From: Arthrobacter sp. Bi26
GTDB lineage: Bacteria; Actinomycetota; Actinomycetes; Actinomycetales; Micrococcaceae
Direction of reading: 5' to 3'
DNA: 47,076 bases
Assembly (NCBI RefSeq): GCF_918697925.1
Contig: NZ_CAKKMF010000032.1
Location: 1 to 47,076, forward strand
Shown piece after piece: positions 25,192-32,437 of this stretch (positions within the stretch are counted from its first letter, which is position 1; every line of letters begins with the position of its first letter). Both the position numbers and the translations under genes were made by a program. Under the pieces are notes generated by a model. It worked only from the letters and a program-made list of their open reading frames with translations. It made no database searches and was not told the DNA's origin.

Positions 25192-26588
25192 ACCCTTCAC
25201 CGTCTTCTTTGGCGTCTACTCTTGACGCCCCATTTTCGACCGACGCCCTCATTTCGACTGCCGCACTGCCGGCCCCCGCGCCCGCCAAGGGCGGCCGCTT
25301 TGCGCGGCTGCCGCTGCTCGCCGGCCGCAGTTTCATCCCGCTGGGACTCTTCGCCCGCCTGCCGCTGGCCATGCTCACCGTCGGCGCCCTGACGCTCGTC
25401 ACCGCCGTCACGGGCTCCTACGCCGTGGGCGGCGCCGCCGCCGGAGCCGTCGGCATCGGTTCCGCACTGGGCGCTCCAGTCCTGGGCGTCCTCGCCGACC
25501 GGCTCGGCCAGCGCCGCGTCCTGCTCGTGTCCGCCATCGCCAACACCGTGGCCATCATCGCCCTGATCCTCGCGGCATACCTCAGTCCCGGGGCGCAGGA
25601 CCTCGCCGCCGCTGTCCCCGTGCTGGCCGCGGCCTTCGTGGCCGGGGCCAGCTGCCCGCAGGTCGGTCCGCTGGCCCGCGTCCGCTGGATGGCGCTGACC
25701 TCCCGGACACCCGGGCGAGGGGCGGCCGCAAACTCCGCGGACCTGGACACCGCGCTGTCCTATGAGAGCACCGCGGACGAGCTCACGTTCGTGCTCGGCC
25801 CGGCACTGGTCGGCATCCTCGCGAGCCTGCTCGCGCCGTGGCTGCCGCTGGCCCTCGCCGCTGCGCTGACTGTCGTCCTCGTACCCGCTTTCGCCGTGCA
25901 CCCCACGCACCACGCGGTGATCCGCACAGCGCGGCGTCGGCCCGCCGGCACGGCTCCCGCCGCGGCGGGGGACCGGCACGCGGGCAGCCGCACGGCCGCC
26001 CAGCGCGCCAGAACCTTCGCCGCCGTCGCCCTTCCTGTGCTGGCGATGGTGTGCATGGGCACGTTCTTCGGCTCCACCCAGACATCCCTGAGTTCCTTCT
26101 CTGCCAGCTTCGCCACGTCCGAGCTCGCGGGCCTGCTCTACGCCGCGATGGGACTGAGCTCTGCGGCTGCCGCCCTCTCGGTCGCTTACTGGCCCCGCCG
26201 CCTCACGGTGAACGTCCGCTGGATTGCTTGCGCGGCCCTCATGGCCGGGCTCGCGTCCCTGCTGTTGCTGCCCACGACGGCGATGCCCATGGTCCTTGTG
26301 CTGTTCGTCCTGGGCCTGCCCGTCGGCCCGCTCATGGTCACGGTTTTCGCCATCGGCGGCCTCGTGGCACCGGCCGGGAAGCTCGGCACGGTCATGACGG
26401 CCCTGGCCAGCGGCATTGTCGCCGGCACCGCGCTCGGATCCTCCATCGCCGGGCAGTTGGCCCAGAACTTCGGGTATTCGGCGGCGTTCCTGGTTCCGGT
26501 GTGCGCCGCCACGGCGCTGTTCCTGCTGGGAACGGCCGCCGCCGTCGTACTGCGGCAACGCGGGCGGAAGCCGGCACCGGCCGCCTAA
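25188..26588 (+). CDS. MFS transporter, 12-TM
   Basis: Major facilitator permease of 466 residues. After a soluble N-terminus of about 45 residues there are two bundles of hydrophobic helices separated by an Arg/Ala-rich loop (near residues 245-285). GVLADRLGQRRVLL between helices 2 and 3 is the MFS motif A. The proportions fit drug or metabolite exporters, with no substrate signature I can name. It is preceded by the leader ORF, whose stop overlaps this start, and followed by an imperfect inverted repeat. Confidence 0.87.
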   Translation: MNPSPSSLASTLDAPFSTDALISTAALPAPAPAKGGRFARLPLLAGRSFIPLGLFARLPLAMLTVGALTLVTAVTGSYAVGGAAAGAVGIGSALGAPVLGVLADRLGQRRVLLVSAIANTVAIIALILAAYLSPGAQDLAAAVPVLAAAFVAGASCPQVGPLARVRWMALTSRTPGRGAAANSADLDTALSYESTADELTFVLGPALVGILASLLAPWLPLALAAALTVVLVPAFAVHPTHHAVIRTARRRPAGTAPAAAGDRHAGSRTAAQRARTFAAVALPVLAMVCMGTFFGSTQTSLSSFSASFATSELAGLLYAAMGLSSAAAALSVAYWPRRLTVNVRWIACAALMAGLASLLLLPTTAMPMVLVLFVLGLPVGPLMVTVFAIGGLVAPAGKLGTVMTALASGIVAGTALGSSIAGQLAQNFGYSAAFLVPVCAATALFLLGTAAAVVLRQRGRKPAPAA

Positions 26589-26607
26589 CCCCCGCTAACC
26601 CGCCGTT

Positions 26608-26672
26608 GCGCTATCACTTGTGGTCCCTAAAACGGCGGCAAAGTCAATCAAGGGGACATCTACTGATAGGGC
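26608..26672. repeat. imperfect inverted repeat between MFS and IclR genes
   Basis: Left arm (26608-26627, containing CTATCA and TCCC) pairs imperfectly with the right arm (26652-26672, containing GGGGACA and TGATAG) around a 24-base loop rich in A. There is no T-tract. It may be a factor-dependent terminator or a structured RNA. Confidence 0.45.
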
Positions 26673-26710
26673 ATCGGAGGGAGCGGGCGACGGCGGCACG
26701 TTCCACGCAC

Positions 26711-27427
26711 TTAGCCCAGTTGCGCCTCGATGCGCCGGGCCGCCTCCGTGAGGGCCCCGGCGACCTCGTCCGGATCCTGCGCGGCGCGGATATAGACGAC
26801 GGCGAGGGCGGCAGGCCGGCTGCCCGGCACGCGCAGCGGCACCGCAATGGACGACACACCGGGGATCACCTCGTCATGGCTGGCGGCAAAGCCGCGGCGC
26901 CGGGCCTCGGCCGCTTCGGCCCGGTACGGGATGCCCGGGACCAAGGCCCGCCACTCCTGTTCCGGGAAGGCGGACTGGATGGCGATGCCCGGTGCCCCGG
27001 CGCTGATGGGATGCCTCGACCCCGGGTGCTGCACCACCGCGGCGCCGCTGTGCCGCGGATCCACCGTCACCAGCGTCACGCACTCCTCCCGGTCCCAGAC
27101 CGCCACGAAGGCGCTCATGGTCAGGGTGTTGGCCAGCAGGGTCAGCTCCGGCAGGGCCGCCGACTGCAGGTTGCGGGAGACCCCGCGGGCCAGGACGGCG
27201 AGGCCCGGTCCGGGCTGGACGCGGCCGCCGTCATCGCGCACCAGCAGCGAATGGTCCTCCAGGGTGCGCAGGATCCGGTAGGCCACAGAGCGGTGGACGC
27301 CCATGGCATCGGCGAGTTCGGCAATGGTGAGCGGCTGCTGCGCCTCGGCGAGGATCTCCAGCGCCCTGATGCCGCGGGACAGCGTCTGGGACGGGGAAGC
27401 CTGGGCGGTGCCGGCGTTCGGGGTCAT
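26711..27427 (-). CDS. IclR family transcriptional regulator
   Basis: Winged-helix regulator of 238 residues. The N-terminal HTH (about 12-75) reads TLSRGIRALEILAE, then LTIAELADAMGVHRSVAYRI; the C-terminal effector domain (about 85-235) ends with the helix EAARRIEAQLG. IclR proteins commonly govern aromatic-acid catabolism. It is divergent from the flavin reductase/HpaB operon and is the obvious candidate to bind the two palindromes at 27507-27541. The ATG at 27427 is chosen because TAGGAT ends 7 nt upstream; the ATG three codons earlier would overlap that box. Confidence 0.9.
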   Translation of the reverse strand: MTPNAGTAQASPSQTLSRGIRALEILAEAQQPLTIAELADAMGVHRSVAYRILRTLEDHSLLVRDDGGRVQPGPGLAVLARGVSRNLQSAALPELTLLANTLTMSAFVAVWDREECVTLVTVDPRHSGAAVVQHPGSRHPISAGAPGIAIQSAFPEQEWRALVPGIPYRAEAAEARRRGFAASHDEVIPGVSSIAVPLRVPGSRPAALAVVYIRAAQDPDEVAGALTEAARRIEAQLG

Positions 27428-27434
27428 GGGGTCC

Positions 27435-27440
27435 ATCCTA
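27435..27440 (-). promoter_or_regulatory. -10 box TAGGAT, leaderless promoter of iclR-type gene
   Basis: On the minus strand TAGGAT ends 7 nt before the ATG at 27427. Confidence 0.5.
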
Positions 27441-27506
27441 GGTGCGGGGTCGCTGGACGCCGGGCGTGCCGGGCAACCCTTGTGTTCCGGCTCACGGTCC
27501 GCTAGC

Positions 27507-27521
27507 GTTCTATATGGGAAC
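27507..27521. promoter_or_regulatory. operator candidate 1, GTTC-N7-GAAC
   Basis: GTTCTATATGGGAAC is a 15-bp inverted repeat in the divergent region between the IclR gene and the HpaB operon. Its centre is exactly 20 bp from that of the second site. Confidence 0.65.
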
Positions 27522-27526
27522 TACTT

Positions 27527-27541
27527 GTTCGATTATAGAAC
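27527..27541. promoter_or_regulatory. operator candidate 2, GTTC-N7-GAAC
   Basis: GTTCGATTATAGAAC repeats the arms of site 1 two helical turns away. GTTCTATA of site 1 and TATAGAAC of site 2 also make a larger inverted repeat. IclR dimers often bind paired sites of this kind. Confidence 0.65.
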
Positions 27542-27628
27542 ACCAAGGGTTCAAAGCACAGGTGACCCAAAACATAGGTCATACAAACCGCAGCCTAACA
27601 AGACCGCAACGAACGCAGGGGATCAGTG

Positions 27629-28168
27629 ATGATTGCCAAGCCACGCGACCACGCCGGGGGTGTCCAGGGCCAGGGCCCGCTGTCTGCGCCGCGGGCGAGC
27701 CACTTCCGGGGCAGCCTCGGCAGGTTTGCCACCGGCGTCGCGATCGTGACCTTCGACGGGGTAACGAAGCGCCACGGCATCACCGTGAACTCCTTCACGT
27801 CGGTCTCGATGGAGCCGCCGCTGGTGCTGGTGAGCATCGCCCGCACTGCCAAGGCCCACAATGAACTCACCGGCCGGCCCTTCACGGTGAATATCCTCGG
27901 CGCCGAGCAGCGGCACCTGGCCATGCACTTCGCCGGCCGCCCCGGCCCCGAGCCGCTGTGGGTGGAAGGGGACACGGCGCCGCGGCTGTCCAATGTCCTC
28001 GCCTATTTCGAATGCAAGCCCTGGGCGGCGTACGACGGCGGGGACCACACCTTGTATATCGGCGAGGTAGTGGACTTTAACTACCGCAACGGCGACGCCC
28101 TGGCGTTCGCCAACAGCACCTTCACCACCATCCCGGAAAGCCAGCTGGGCATGGAGGACCTGCTCTAG
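27629..28168 (+). CDS. hpaC: flavin reductase, HpaC-type partner of HpaB monooxygenase
   Basis: NAD(P)H:flavin oxidoreductase of 179 residues that supplies reduced FAD to the monooxygenase encoded next. The flavin-reductase core shows GSLGRFATGVAIVTFDGV, then HGITVNSFTSVSMEPPLVL and late His/Asp residues near GDHTLYIGEV. ATG 27629 is chosen over GTG 27626 because AGGGG lies 7 nt upstream of it. The gene is first in an operon with hpaB (57-base gap). The symbol rests on context and family, not on proven substrate. Confidence 0.85.
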   Translation: MIAKPRDHAGGVQGQGPLSAPRASHFRGSLGRFATGVAIVTFDGVTKRHGITVNSFTSVSMEPPLVLVSIARTAKAHNELTGRPFTVNILGAEQRHLAMHFAGRPGPEPLWVEGDTAPRLSNVLAYFECKPWAAYDGGDHTLYIGEVVDFNYRNGDALAFANSTFTTIPESQLGMEDLL

Positions 28169-28225
28169 CGCCGCACCACATCCATTCAACGCGTTTCAGC
28201 TCAACGACGACTGGAGGAAAGACCA

Positions 28226-29680
28226 ATGGGTATCCGTACCGGACGGCAGTACCTGGACAAGCTCAACGCCATGACCCCGCACGTGGTGATCGACGGCGAG
28301 GTGGTCAGCGAGAAGATCGCCGAACACCCGGCCTTCCGCAATGTGGCCCGCTCCTACGCCGGGCTCTTCGACATGCAGCACGACCGGAAGTACCAGGAGG
28401 CGCTCACCTACGCCTCGCCCAGCACCGGGGACCTGGTCAACGCATCCTTCCTGGTGCCGAAGACCATTGAGGACCTCCAGCGGCGCCGCCGCGCCATCTC
28501 CACCTGGGCCGAGTCCTCCAACGGCTTCCTTGGCCGCTCCGGGGACTACATGAACTCCGCGCTCACGGCGCTGGGCACGGCCGGCAAGTGGTTCGCGCAG
28601 GCGGATCCGAAGTTCGGCGAGAACATCCGCAACTACTACGAGTGGGCCCGGGAAAACGACGTCCTCGCCACGCACACCCTCATCCCGCCGCAGGTTAACC
28701 GCTCGGTCTCCGGCTCGGAGCAGCTCGGCGGCCAGCTCTCGGCCCGGATCGTGGAGGAGCGCGGGGACGGGGTCGTCATCCAGGGCGCACGCATGCTCGC
28801 CACCATCGCCCCGATCGCAGACGAGCTCCTCGTGTTCCCGTCCACCGTCCTGCGCGGCACCCCGGAAGACGCGCCCTACTCTTACGCGTTCGCCATCCCC
28901 AACGACTCCCCGGGCCTGCGCTACCTCTGCCGTACCTCGCTGTACAACGGCGGCAGCACCCACGACGAGCCGCTGGCCTCCCGCTATGAGGAAATGGACG
29001 CCGTCGCAGTCTTTGACCACGTCTTCGTGCCCAACGAGCGCATCTTCATGCTCGGCAACCCGCAGCTGTGCAACAGCTTCTACGCCGAAACCGGCGCCGG
29101 CGCGCTGATGACCCACCAGGTGGTTACCCGCACCATCGCCAAGAGCGAGTTCTTCCTGGGCCTGGCGTCGGAACTGGCCGAGTCGATCGGCATTGACGGC
29201 TTCCAGCACATTCAGGAAGACATCGCCGAGCTGATTATCGACGTCGAAATCGGCAAGGCGCTGGTCCGCGCCTCCGAGGCCGACGCCGGGCTCAACGACG
29301 CCGGCGTCATGCTGCCGAAGTGGACCACCCTGAATGCCGCCCGCAACTGGTATCCGAAGATGGCCCAGCGCTTCCCGCAGATCATCCGCAAGTTCTCGGC
29401 GTCGGGCCTCATGGCCCTGCCGGGCGAGGCGGACGTCAACAGCGAGGCCCGGGCGGACATCGAGCTGTACCTGCAGGGCAAGTCCCTGACGGGCCCCGAA
29501 CGCGTCCGGCTCTTCAAACTGGCCTTCGACGCCTCCATTTCCGGGTTCTCCGGGCGCCAGTCGCTGTACGAGTACTTCTTCTTCGGGGATCCGGTCCGCA
29601 TGGCCAGCGCCCTCGTGAACAGCTACGACCGCGAGCCGGTCCGGGCCAGGGTCCGCGAACTGCTCAACCGCGCGGACTGA
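28226..29680 (+). CDS. hpaB: HpaB-type FADH2-dependent aromatic monooxygenase (4-hydroxyphenylacetate 3-hydroxylase family)
   Basis: Oxygenase component of a two-component flavin monooxygenase, 484 residues. The N-terminus GIRTGRQYLDKLN, central DQ-type motifs replaced here by HTLIPPQVNRS, and FDHVFVPNERIFMLGN are hallmarks of the HpaB family with acyl-CoA-dehydrogenase fold. It would hydroxylate a phenol (4-hydroxyphenylacetate is typical) ortho to its OH. A strong GGAGGAAA precedes the ATG. No ring-cleavage genes lie in the window, so the exact substrate is open. Confidence 0.88.
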   Translation: MGIRTGRQYLDKLNAMTPHVVIDGEVVSEKIAEHPAFRNVARSYAGLFDMQHDRKYQEALTYASPSTGDLVNASFLVPKTIEDLQRRRRAISTWAESSNGFLGRSGDYMNSALTALGTAGKWFAQADPKFGENIRNYYEWARENDVLATHTLIPPQVNRSVSGSEQLGGQLSARIVEERGDGVVIQGARMLATIAPIADELLVFPSTVLRGTPEDAPYSYAFAIPNDSPGLRYLCRTSLYNGGSTHDEPLASRYEEMDAVAVFDHVFVPNERIFMLGNPQLCNSFYAETGAGALMTHQVVTRTIAKSEFFLGLASELAESIGIDGFQHIQEDIAELIIDVEIGKALVRASEADAGLNDAGVMLPKWTTLNAARNWYPKMAQRFPQIIRKFSASGLMALPGEADVNSEARADIELYLQGKSLTGPERVRLFKLAFDASISGFSGRQSLYEYFFFGDPVRMASALVNSYDREPVRARVRELLNRAD

Positions 29681-29706
29681 TCCGCGGAAGACATTCCTCA
29701 GCGAAT

Positions 29707-29726
29707 ATGTGTGCCCTATCACACAT
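29707..29726. promoter_or_regulatory. 20-bp palindrome ATGTGTG-6-CACACAT
   Basis: Perfect 7-bp arms around CCCTAT, in the gap between hpaB and the transporter. It may be an operator or a weak hairpin. The TGTG arms recall CRP/GlxR sites, but the spacing is 2 bases too short for that consensus. Confidence 0.5.
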
Positions 29727-29750
29727 TTCATAGTAGTATTCAGGTTACTA

Positions 29751-29788
29751 ACTGACCGTTCAATCAGTAATTCACGAGGCAATCAGTT
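29751..29788. promoter_or_regulatory. ACTGA/TCAGT repeats, possible TetR-type operator
   Basis: ACTGA-N8-TCAGT (29751-29768) forms an 18-bp inverted repeat, and CAATCAGT recurs at 29761 and 29780, 19 bp apart. The arrangement, upstream of the transporter start, suggests a regulator other than the IclR protein. Confidence 0.4.
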
Positions 29789-29843
29789 ATCCACTTCGCA
29801 CCCACCCCCGGGCAGTATTTCTGCCCCCAGCAACGGAGTTTCA

Positions 29844-31178
29844 ATGACCGCAACTTCACGTGTCGATACCGAGGCGGGCCCCAGCAGCAAGCATGAGGAA
29901 CGCAAGGTCCTCGCGGGCACACTGGTCGGTACCACCATTGAGTGGTACGACTTCTTCATCTTCGCCCAGCTGACGGCAACGCTGCTGTCACCGCTGTTCC
30001 TGGCACCGCTGAACGCCTCCAACCCGGGCCTGGCACAGATCCTGTCCTTTGCCCTCATCGGTATCAGCTTCCTGTTCCGCCCGCTCGGCGCCATCGTCGC
30101 CGGCCACCTCGGTGACCGCCTCGGCCGCAAGGCCATGCTGGTCTTCACCCTCATCATGATGGGTGCCGCCACGGCGCTGATCGGCCTGCTGCCGACCTAC
30201 GCCCAGATCGGTTTCTGGGCCCCGGTCCTGCTGATCTTGCTCCGTGTTGTCCAGGGCTTCTCCGCCGGTGGCGAATGGGGCGGTGCCGCGCTGATGGCAG
30301 TCGAGCACGCTCCCAAGAGCAAGCGTGGCCTGTTCGGGGCCTACCCGCAGATCGGCGTGCCCGTGGGCATGATCCTCGCGACGGGCCTGCTGTTCTTCCT
30401 CAACACGTCCATGTCCAAGGAAGACTTCGCGGCCTGGGGCTGGCGGGTTCCGTTCCTGCTCTCCATCGTGCTGATCGTCGTCGGCTACCTGATCCGCCGG
30501 GCGGTCGCCGAGAGCCCCGTCTTCAAGGAGATGCAGGAGCGCAAGGAAGGGAGCAAGGCGCCCCTGGGCGAGCTTCTCCGCAACCACAAGAAGGCCGTCC
30601 TCTACTCGACGATGATCTTCATCGGCAACAACGCCGCCGGTTACCTGCTGATTGCGTTCTTCATCTCCTACGCCACCAAGTCCCTGAAAATGCCTACCGC
30701 GCAGATCCTGCTGGCCACCACGCTGGCTTCCTTCGGCTGGCTGATCTTCACCCTGGCGGGCGGCTGGCTGTCGGACAAGATCGGCCGCGTCAAGACGTTC
30801 CTGCTCGGCTACGGAATTGTCTTTGCCTGGATGATCCCGATGTTCGCGCTGATCGACACCAAGAACATCGTGCTCTACGGCGTCGCGCTGTTCGTCCTGA
30901 CGATCGGCCTGGGCCTCTCCTACGGCCCGATGTCCGCGATGTACGCCGAGATGTTCCCGGCGAACGTCCGCTACTCGGGCATTTCGATCGGCTACGCCTT
31001 CGGCGCCATCCTCGGCGGTGCGTTCGCTGCCACCATCGCTGAGGTCCTGCTGCAGGGCACCGGGTGGACCGGTTCCATCGGTATCTACATCATGATCCTC
31101 TGCGTCATCTCCGCGGTCGGCGTGCTGCTGGCCGGGGAGACGAAGGGCCGCCCGCTCGGCGTCAGCAGCCACCACTAG
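29844..31178 (+). CDS. MHS family MFS transporter (metabolite:H+ symporter)
   Basis: Proton-coupled uptake permease of the MHS/ProP-like branch, 444 residues, 12 transmembrane segments. Signatures are GTTIEWYDFFIF at the start of helix 1, GHLGDRLGRKAML (motif A), VVQGFSAGGEWGGAALM and WGWRVPFLLSIVL. Relatives carry aromatic acids, dicarboxylates or shikimate, so uptake of the hpaB substrate is a natural inference. ATG 29844 follows GGAG by 6 nt; a longer frame upstream covers the operator region and is rejected. Confidence 0.9.
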   Translation: MTATSRVDTEAGPSSKHEERKVLAGTLVGTTIEWYDFFIFAQLTATLLSPLFLAPLNASNPGLAQILSFALIGISFLFRPLGAIVAGHLGDRLGRKAMLVFTLIMMGAATALIGLLPTYAQIGFWAPVLLILLRVVQGFSAGGEWGGAALMAVEHAPKSKRGLFGAYPQIGVPVGMILATGLLFFLNTSMSKEDFAAWGWRVPFLLSIVLIVVGYLIRRAVAESPVFKEMQERKEGSKAPLGELLRNHKKAVLYSTMIFIGNNAAGYLLIAFFISYATKSLKMPTAQILLATTLASFGWLIFTLAGGWLSDKIGRVKTFLLGYGIVFAWMIPMFALIDTKNIVLYGVALFVLTIGLGLSYGPMSAMYAEMFPANVRYSGISIGYAFGAILGGAFAATIAEVLLQGTGWTGSIGIYIMILCVISAVGVLLAGETKGRPLGVSSHH

Positions 31179-31210
31179 GCTGTTGTCCCGGTAGGCAAGG
31201 CAAGACACGA

Positions 31211-31243
31211 AAGAGGCACGGACCGCGGTCCGTGCCTCTTTTT
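31211..31243. terminator. strong intrinsic terminator after MHS transporter
   Basis: A perfect 30-bp palindrome (AAGAGGCACGGACCG and its complement, 31211-31240) runs into a T-tract of five. It separates the transporter from the convergent hydrolase gene and could serve both strands. Confidence 0.9.
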
Positions 31244-31275
31244 GTGTTGGCCTGTGTTGGCGGCTGCCTGTCGGC

Positions 31276-32103
31276 CTAGACGCCCAGGAAGCTGATGGCA
31301 CCCTGCTTGAAGGCGCGGCTGGTGATGGCGTTGGTGTGGTTGCGGCCCGGCAGCACCAGCTGTTCGACCATGCCGCCGGCCTTGGCGCCGAGGGCGGCGA
31401 GCTCCGGCATGGAGGCGGCCCGGTCGTCCTGTTCCCCCGCTACGAGGAGCATGGGCATGTGCGGGACCGCCTCGGCGGGATCGTACGGCTCGGTCTTGAT
31501 CGCCTCGATAAGGGACAGCAGGGCGAAGATGTTGTTGCTGGGCAGCAGCATGGCCATCTTCAGCAGCCCGGCGGTTGATTCGTCCGCGATCGGCGTGCCG
31601 TCGGCCAAGTACCGCTGCGCGGCGATCAGGTCGAAGTCCGCCAGGGGGTCGGCGACGTTGGGGCCGCCCAGGACCAGCCGGTGCACCAGCTCATGCTGGG
31701 TGGCGCCGAACTCCCAGGCAAGCCGGGATCCCAGCGAATAGCCGATCAGGTCGAGCCCGCTGGACGGGTCGCCGTCGCGCAGCGGCCGCACGCCGGCGTC
31801 GAACACGATCTGCAGCAGGTCCGCGCGGATCCGGCTGGGGGAGTAGGAGTCCATGTCCTCGGGCGCACCGCTGCGGCCGTGGCCGGGCAGGTCCACGGTA
31901 ATGACGCGCCGGCCGGCCTCCAGGAGCGCGGCCAGCCAGCCGGAGTCCTCCCAGTTGAGCTTGGAGGAGGAGGAGAACCCGTGCAGCAGCAGGACCGGAC
32001 GGAGCCCGGCGTCGTTCTGGGGCTCATGCACCTGCACGTAAAGCTGGGGGTCGGTGCCCTCCACGGTGTGGGAATGCAGTTCGCCGGTGTGTCTGCCGCT
32101 CAT
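31276..32103 (-). CDS. alpha/beta hydrolase, likely acyltransferase half of split AcoC-type E2
   Basis: Alpha/beta-hydrolase-fold protein of 275 residues. LLLHGFSSSSKLNWED is the oxyanion region, Ser123 in GYSLGSR the nucleophile, Asp in GEQDDRA and His in PGRNHTNAI the rest of the triad. It is the last gene after E1 alpha, E1 beta and a lipoyl-domain protein. In acetoin dehydrogenases, AcoC is one chain with an N-terminal lipoyl domain and a C-terminal domain of this fold (about 370 residues); the two proteins here sum to 384. ATG 32103 lies 4 bases after the lipoyl gene's stop, with GAGGA upstream; ATGs at 32118 and 32121 are alternatives. A free-standing esterase remains possible. Confidence 0.82.
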   Translation of the reverse strand: MSGRHTGELHSHTVEGTDPQLYVQVHEPQNDAGLRPVLLLHGFSSSSKLNWEDSGWLAALLEAGRRVITVDLPGHGRSGAPEDMDSYSPSRIRADLLQIVFDAGVRPLRDGDPSSGLDLIGYSLGSRLAWEFGATQHELVHRLVLGGPNVADPLADFDLIAAQRYLADGTPIADESTAGLLKMAMLLPSNNIFALLSLIEAIKTEPYDPAEAVPHMPMLLVAGEQDDRAASMPELAALGAKAGGMVEQLVLPGRNHTNAITSRAFKQGAISFLGV

Positions 32104-32107
32104 GCTC

Positions 32108-32437
32108 TTAGTCCTCATCAAGTACTGCGCTCAGGCGGACCCGGCGCTTTGGTGCCTCTTCCTTCGGGACCGTGCCCACGATGCCGGCGGTGTTGTCCGG
32201 CACCTCAAACACAATCAGGGGCTCGCCGACATTGATCTTGTCACCGGGCCCGCCGTAGATACGCACTACCTTACCTGCCTGCGGGCTGGGCAATTCAACG
32301 GCCGACTTGGTGGTTTCGACCTCCACGAGCGGCTGGTTGCGCTCCACCTGCTCGCCCGGTGAAACCAGCCATTCCAGCACGGTTGCCTCGATCAGGCCCT
32401 CGCCGAGATCGGGGAGCGGGAAGGAAATTTCAGCCAC
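32108..32437 (-). CDS. lipoyl-domain protein (E2-type swinging arm without catalytic domain)
   Basis: Single lipoyl domain of 109 residues. PLPDLGEGLIEATVLEWLV is the E2 lipoyl-domain start and Lys44 in ETTKSAVELPSP the lipoylation site; IVFEV ends the domain near residue 85. A short Lys/Arg-rich tail ends LSAVLDED, exactly where full E2 chains continue into the peripheral-subunit-binding and acyltransferase domains. Neither is present. The GTG start overlaps the E1 beta stop by 8 bases and has GGAG upstream. It probably shuttles the acyl group from E1 to the hydrolase-fold partner downstream. Confidence 0.88.
   Translation of the reverse strand: MAEISFPLPDLGEGLIEATVLEWLVSPGEQVERNQPLVEVETTKSAVELPSPQAGKVVRIYGGPGDKINVGEPLIVFEVPDNTAGIVGTVPKEEAPKRRVRLSAVLDED

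Noticed and set aside
26711..27505. Plus-strand open frame through the IclR gene
   Set aside because: Opposes a well-supported regulator and shows only Gly/Ala/Arg/His composition.
29707..29726. CRP/GlxR-type site reading of TGTG...CACA
   Set aside because: TGTG and CACA are 6 bases apart instead of the 8 needed for the TGTGAN6TCACA consensus; kept only as a palindrome of unknown binder.
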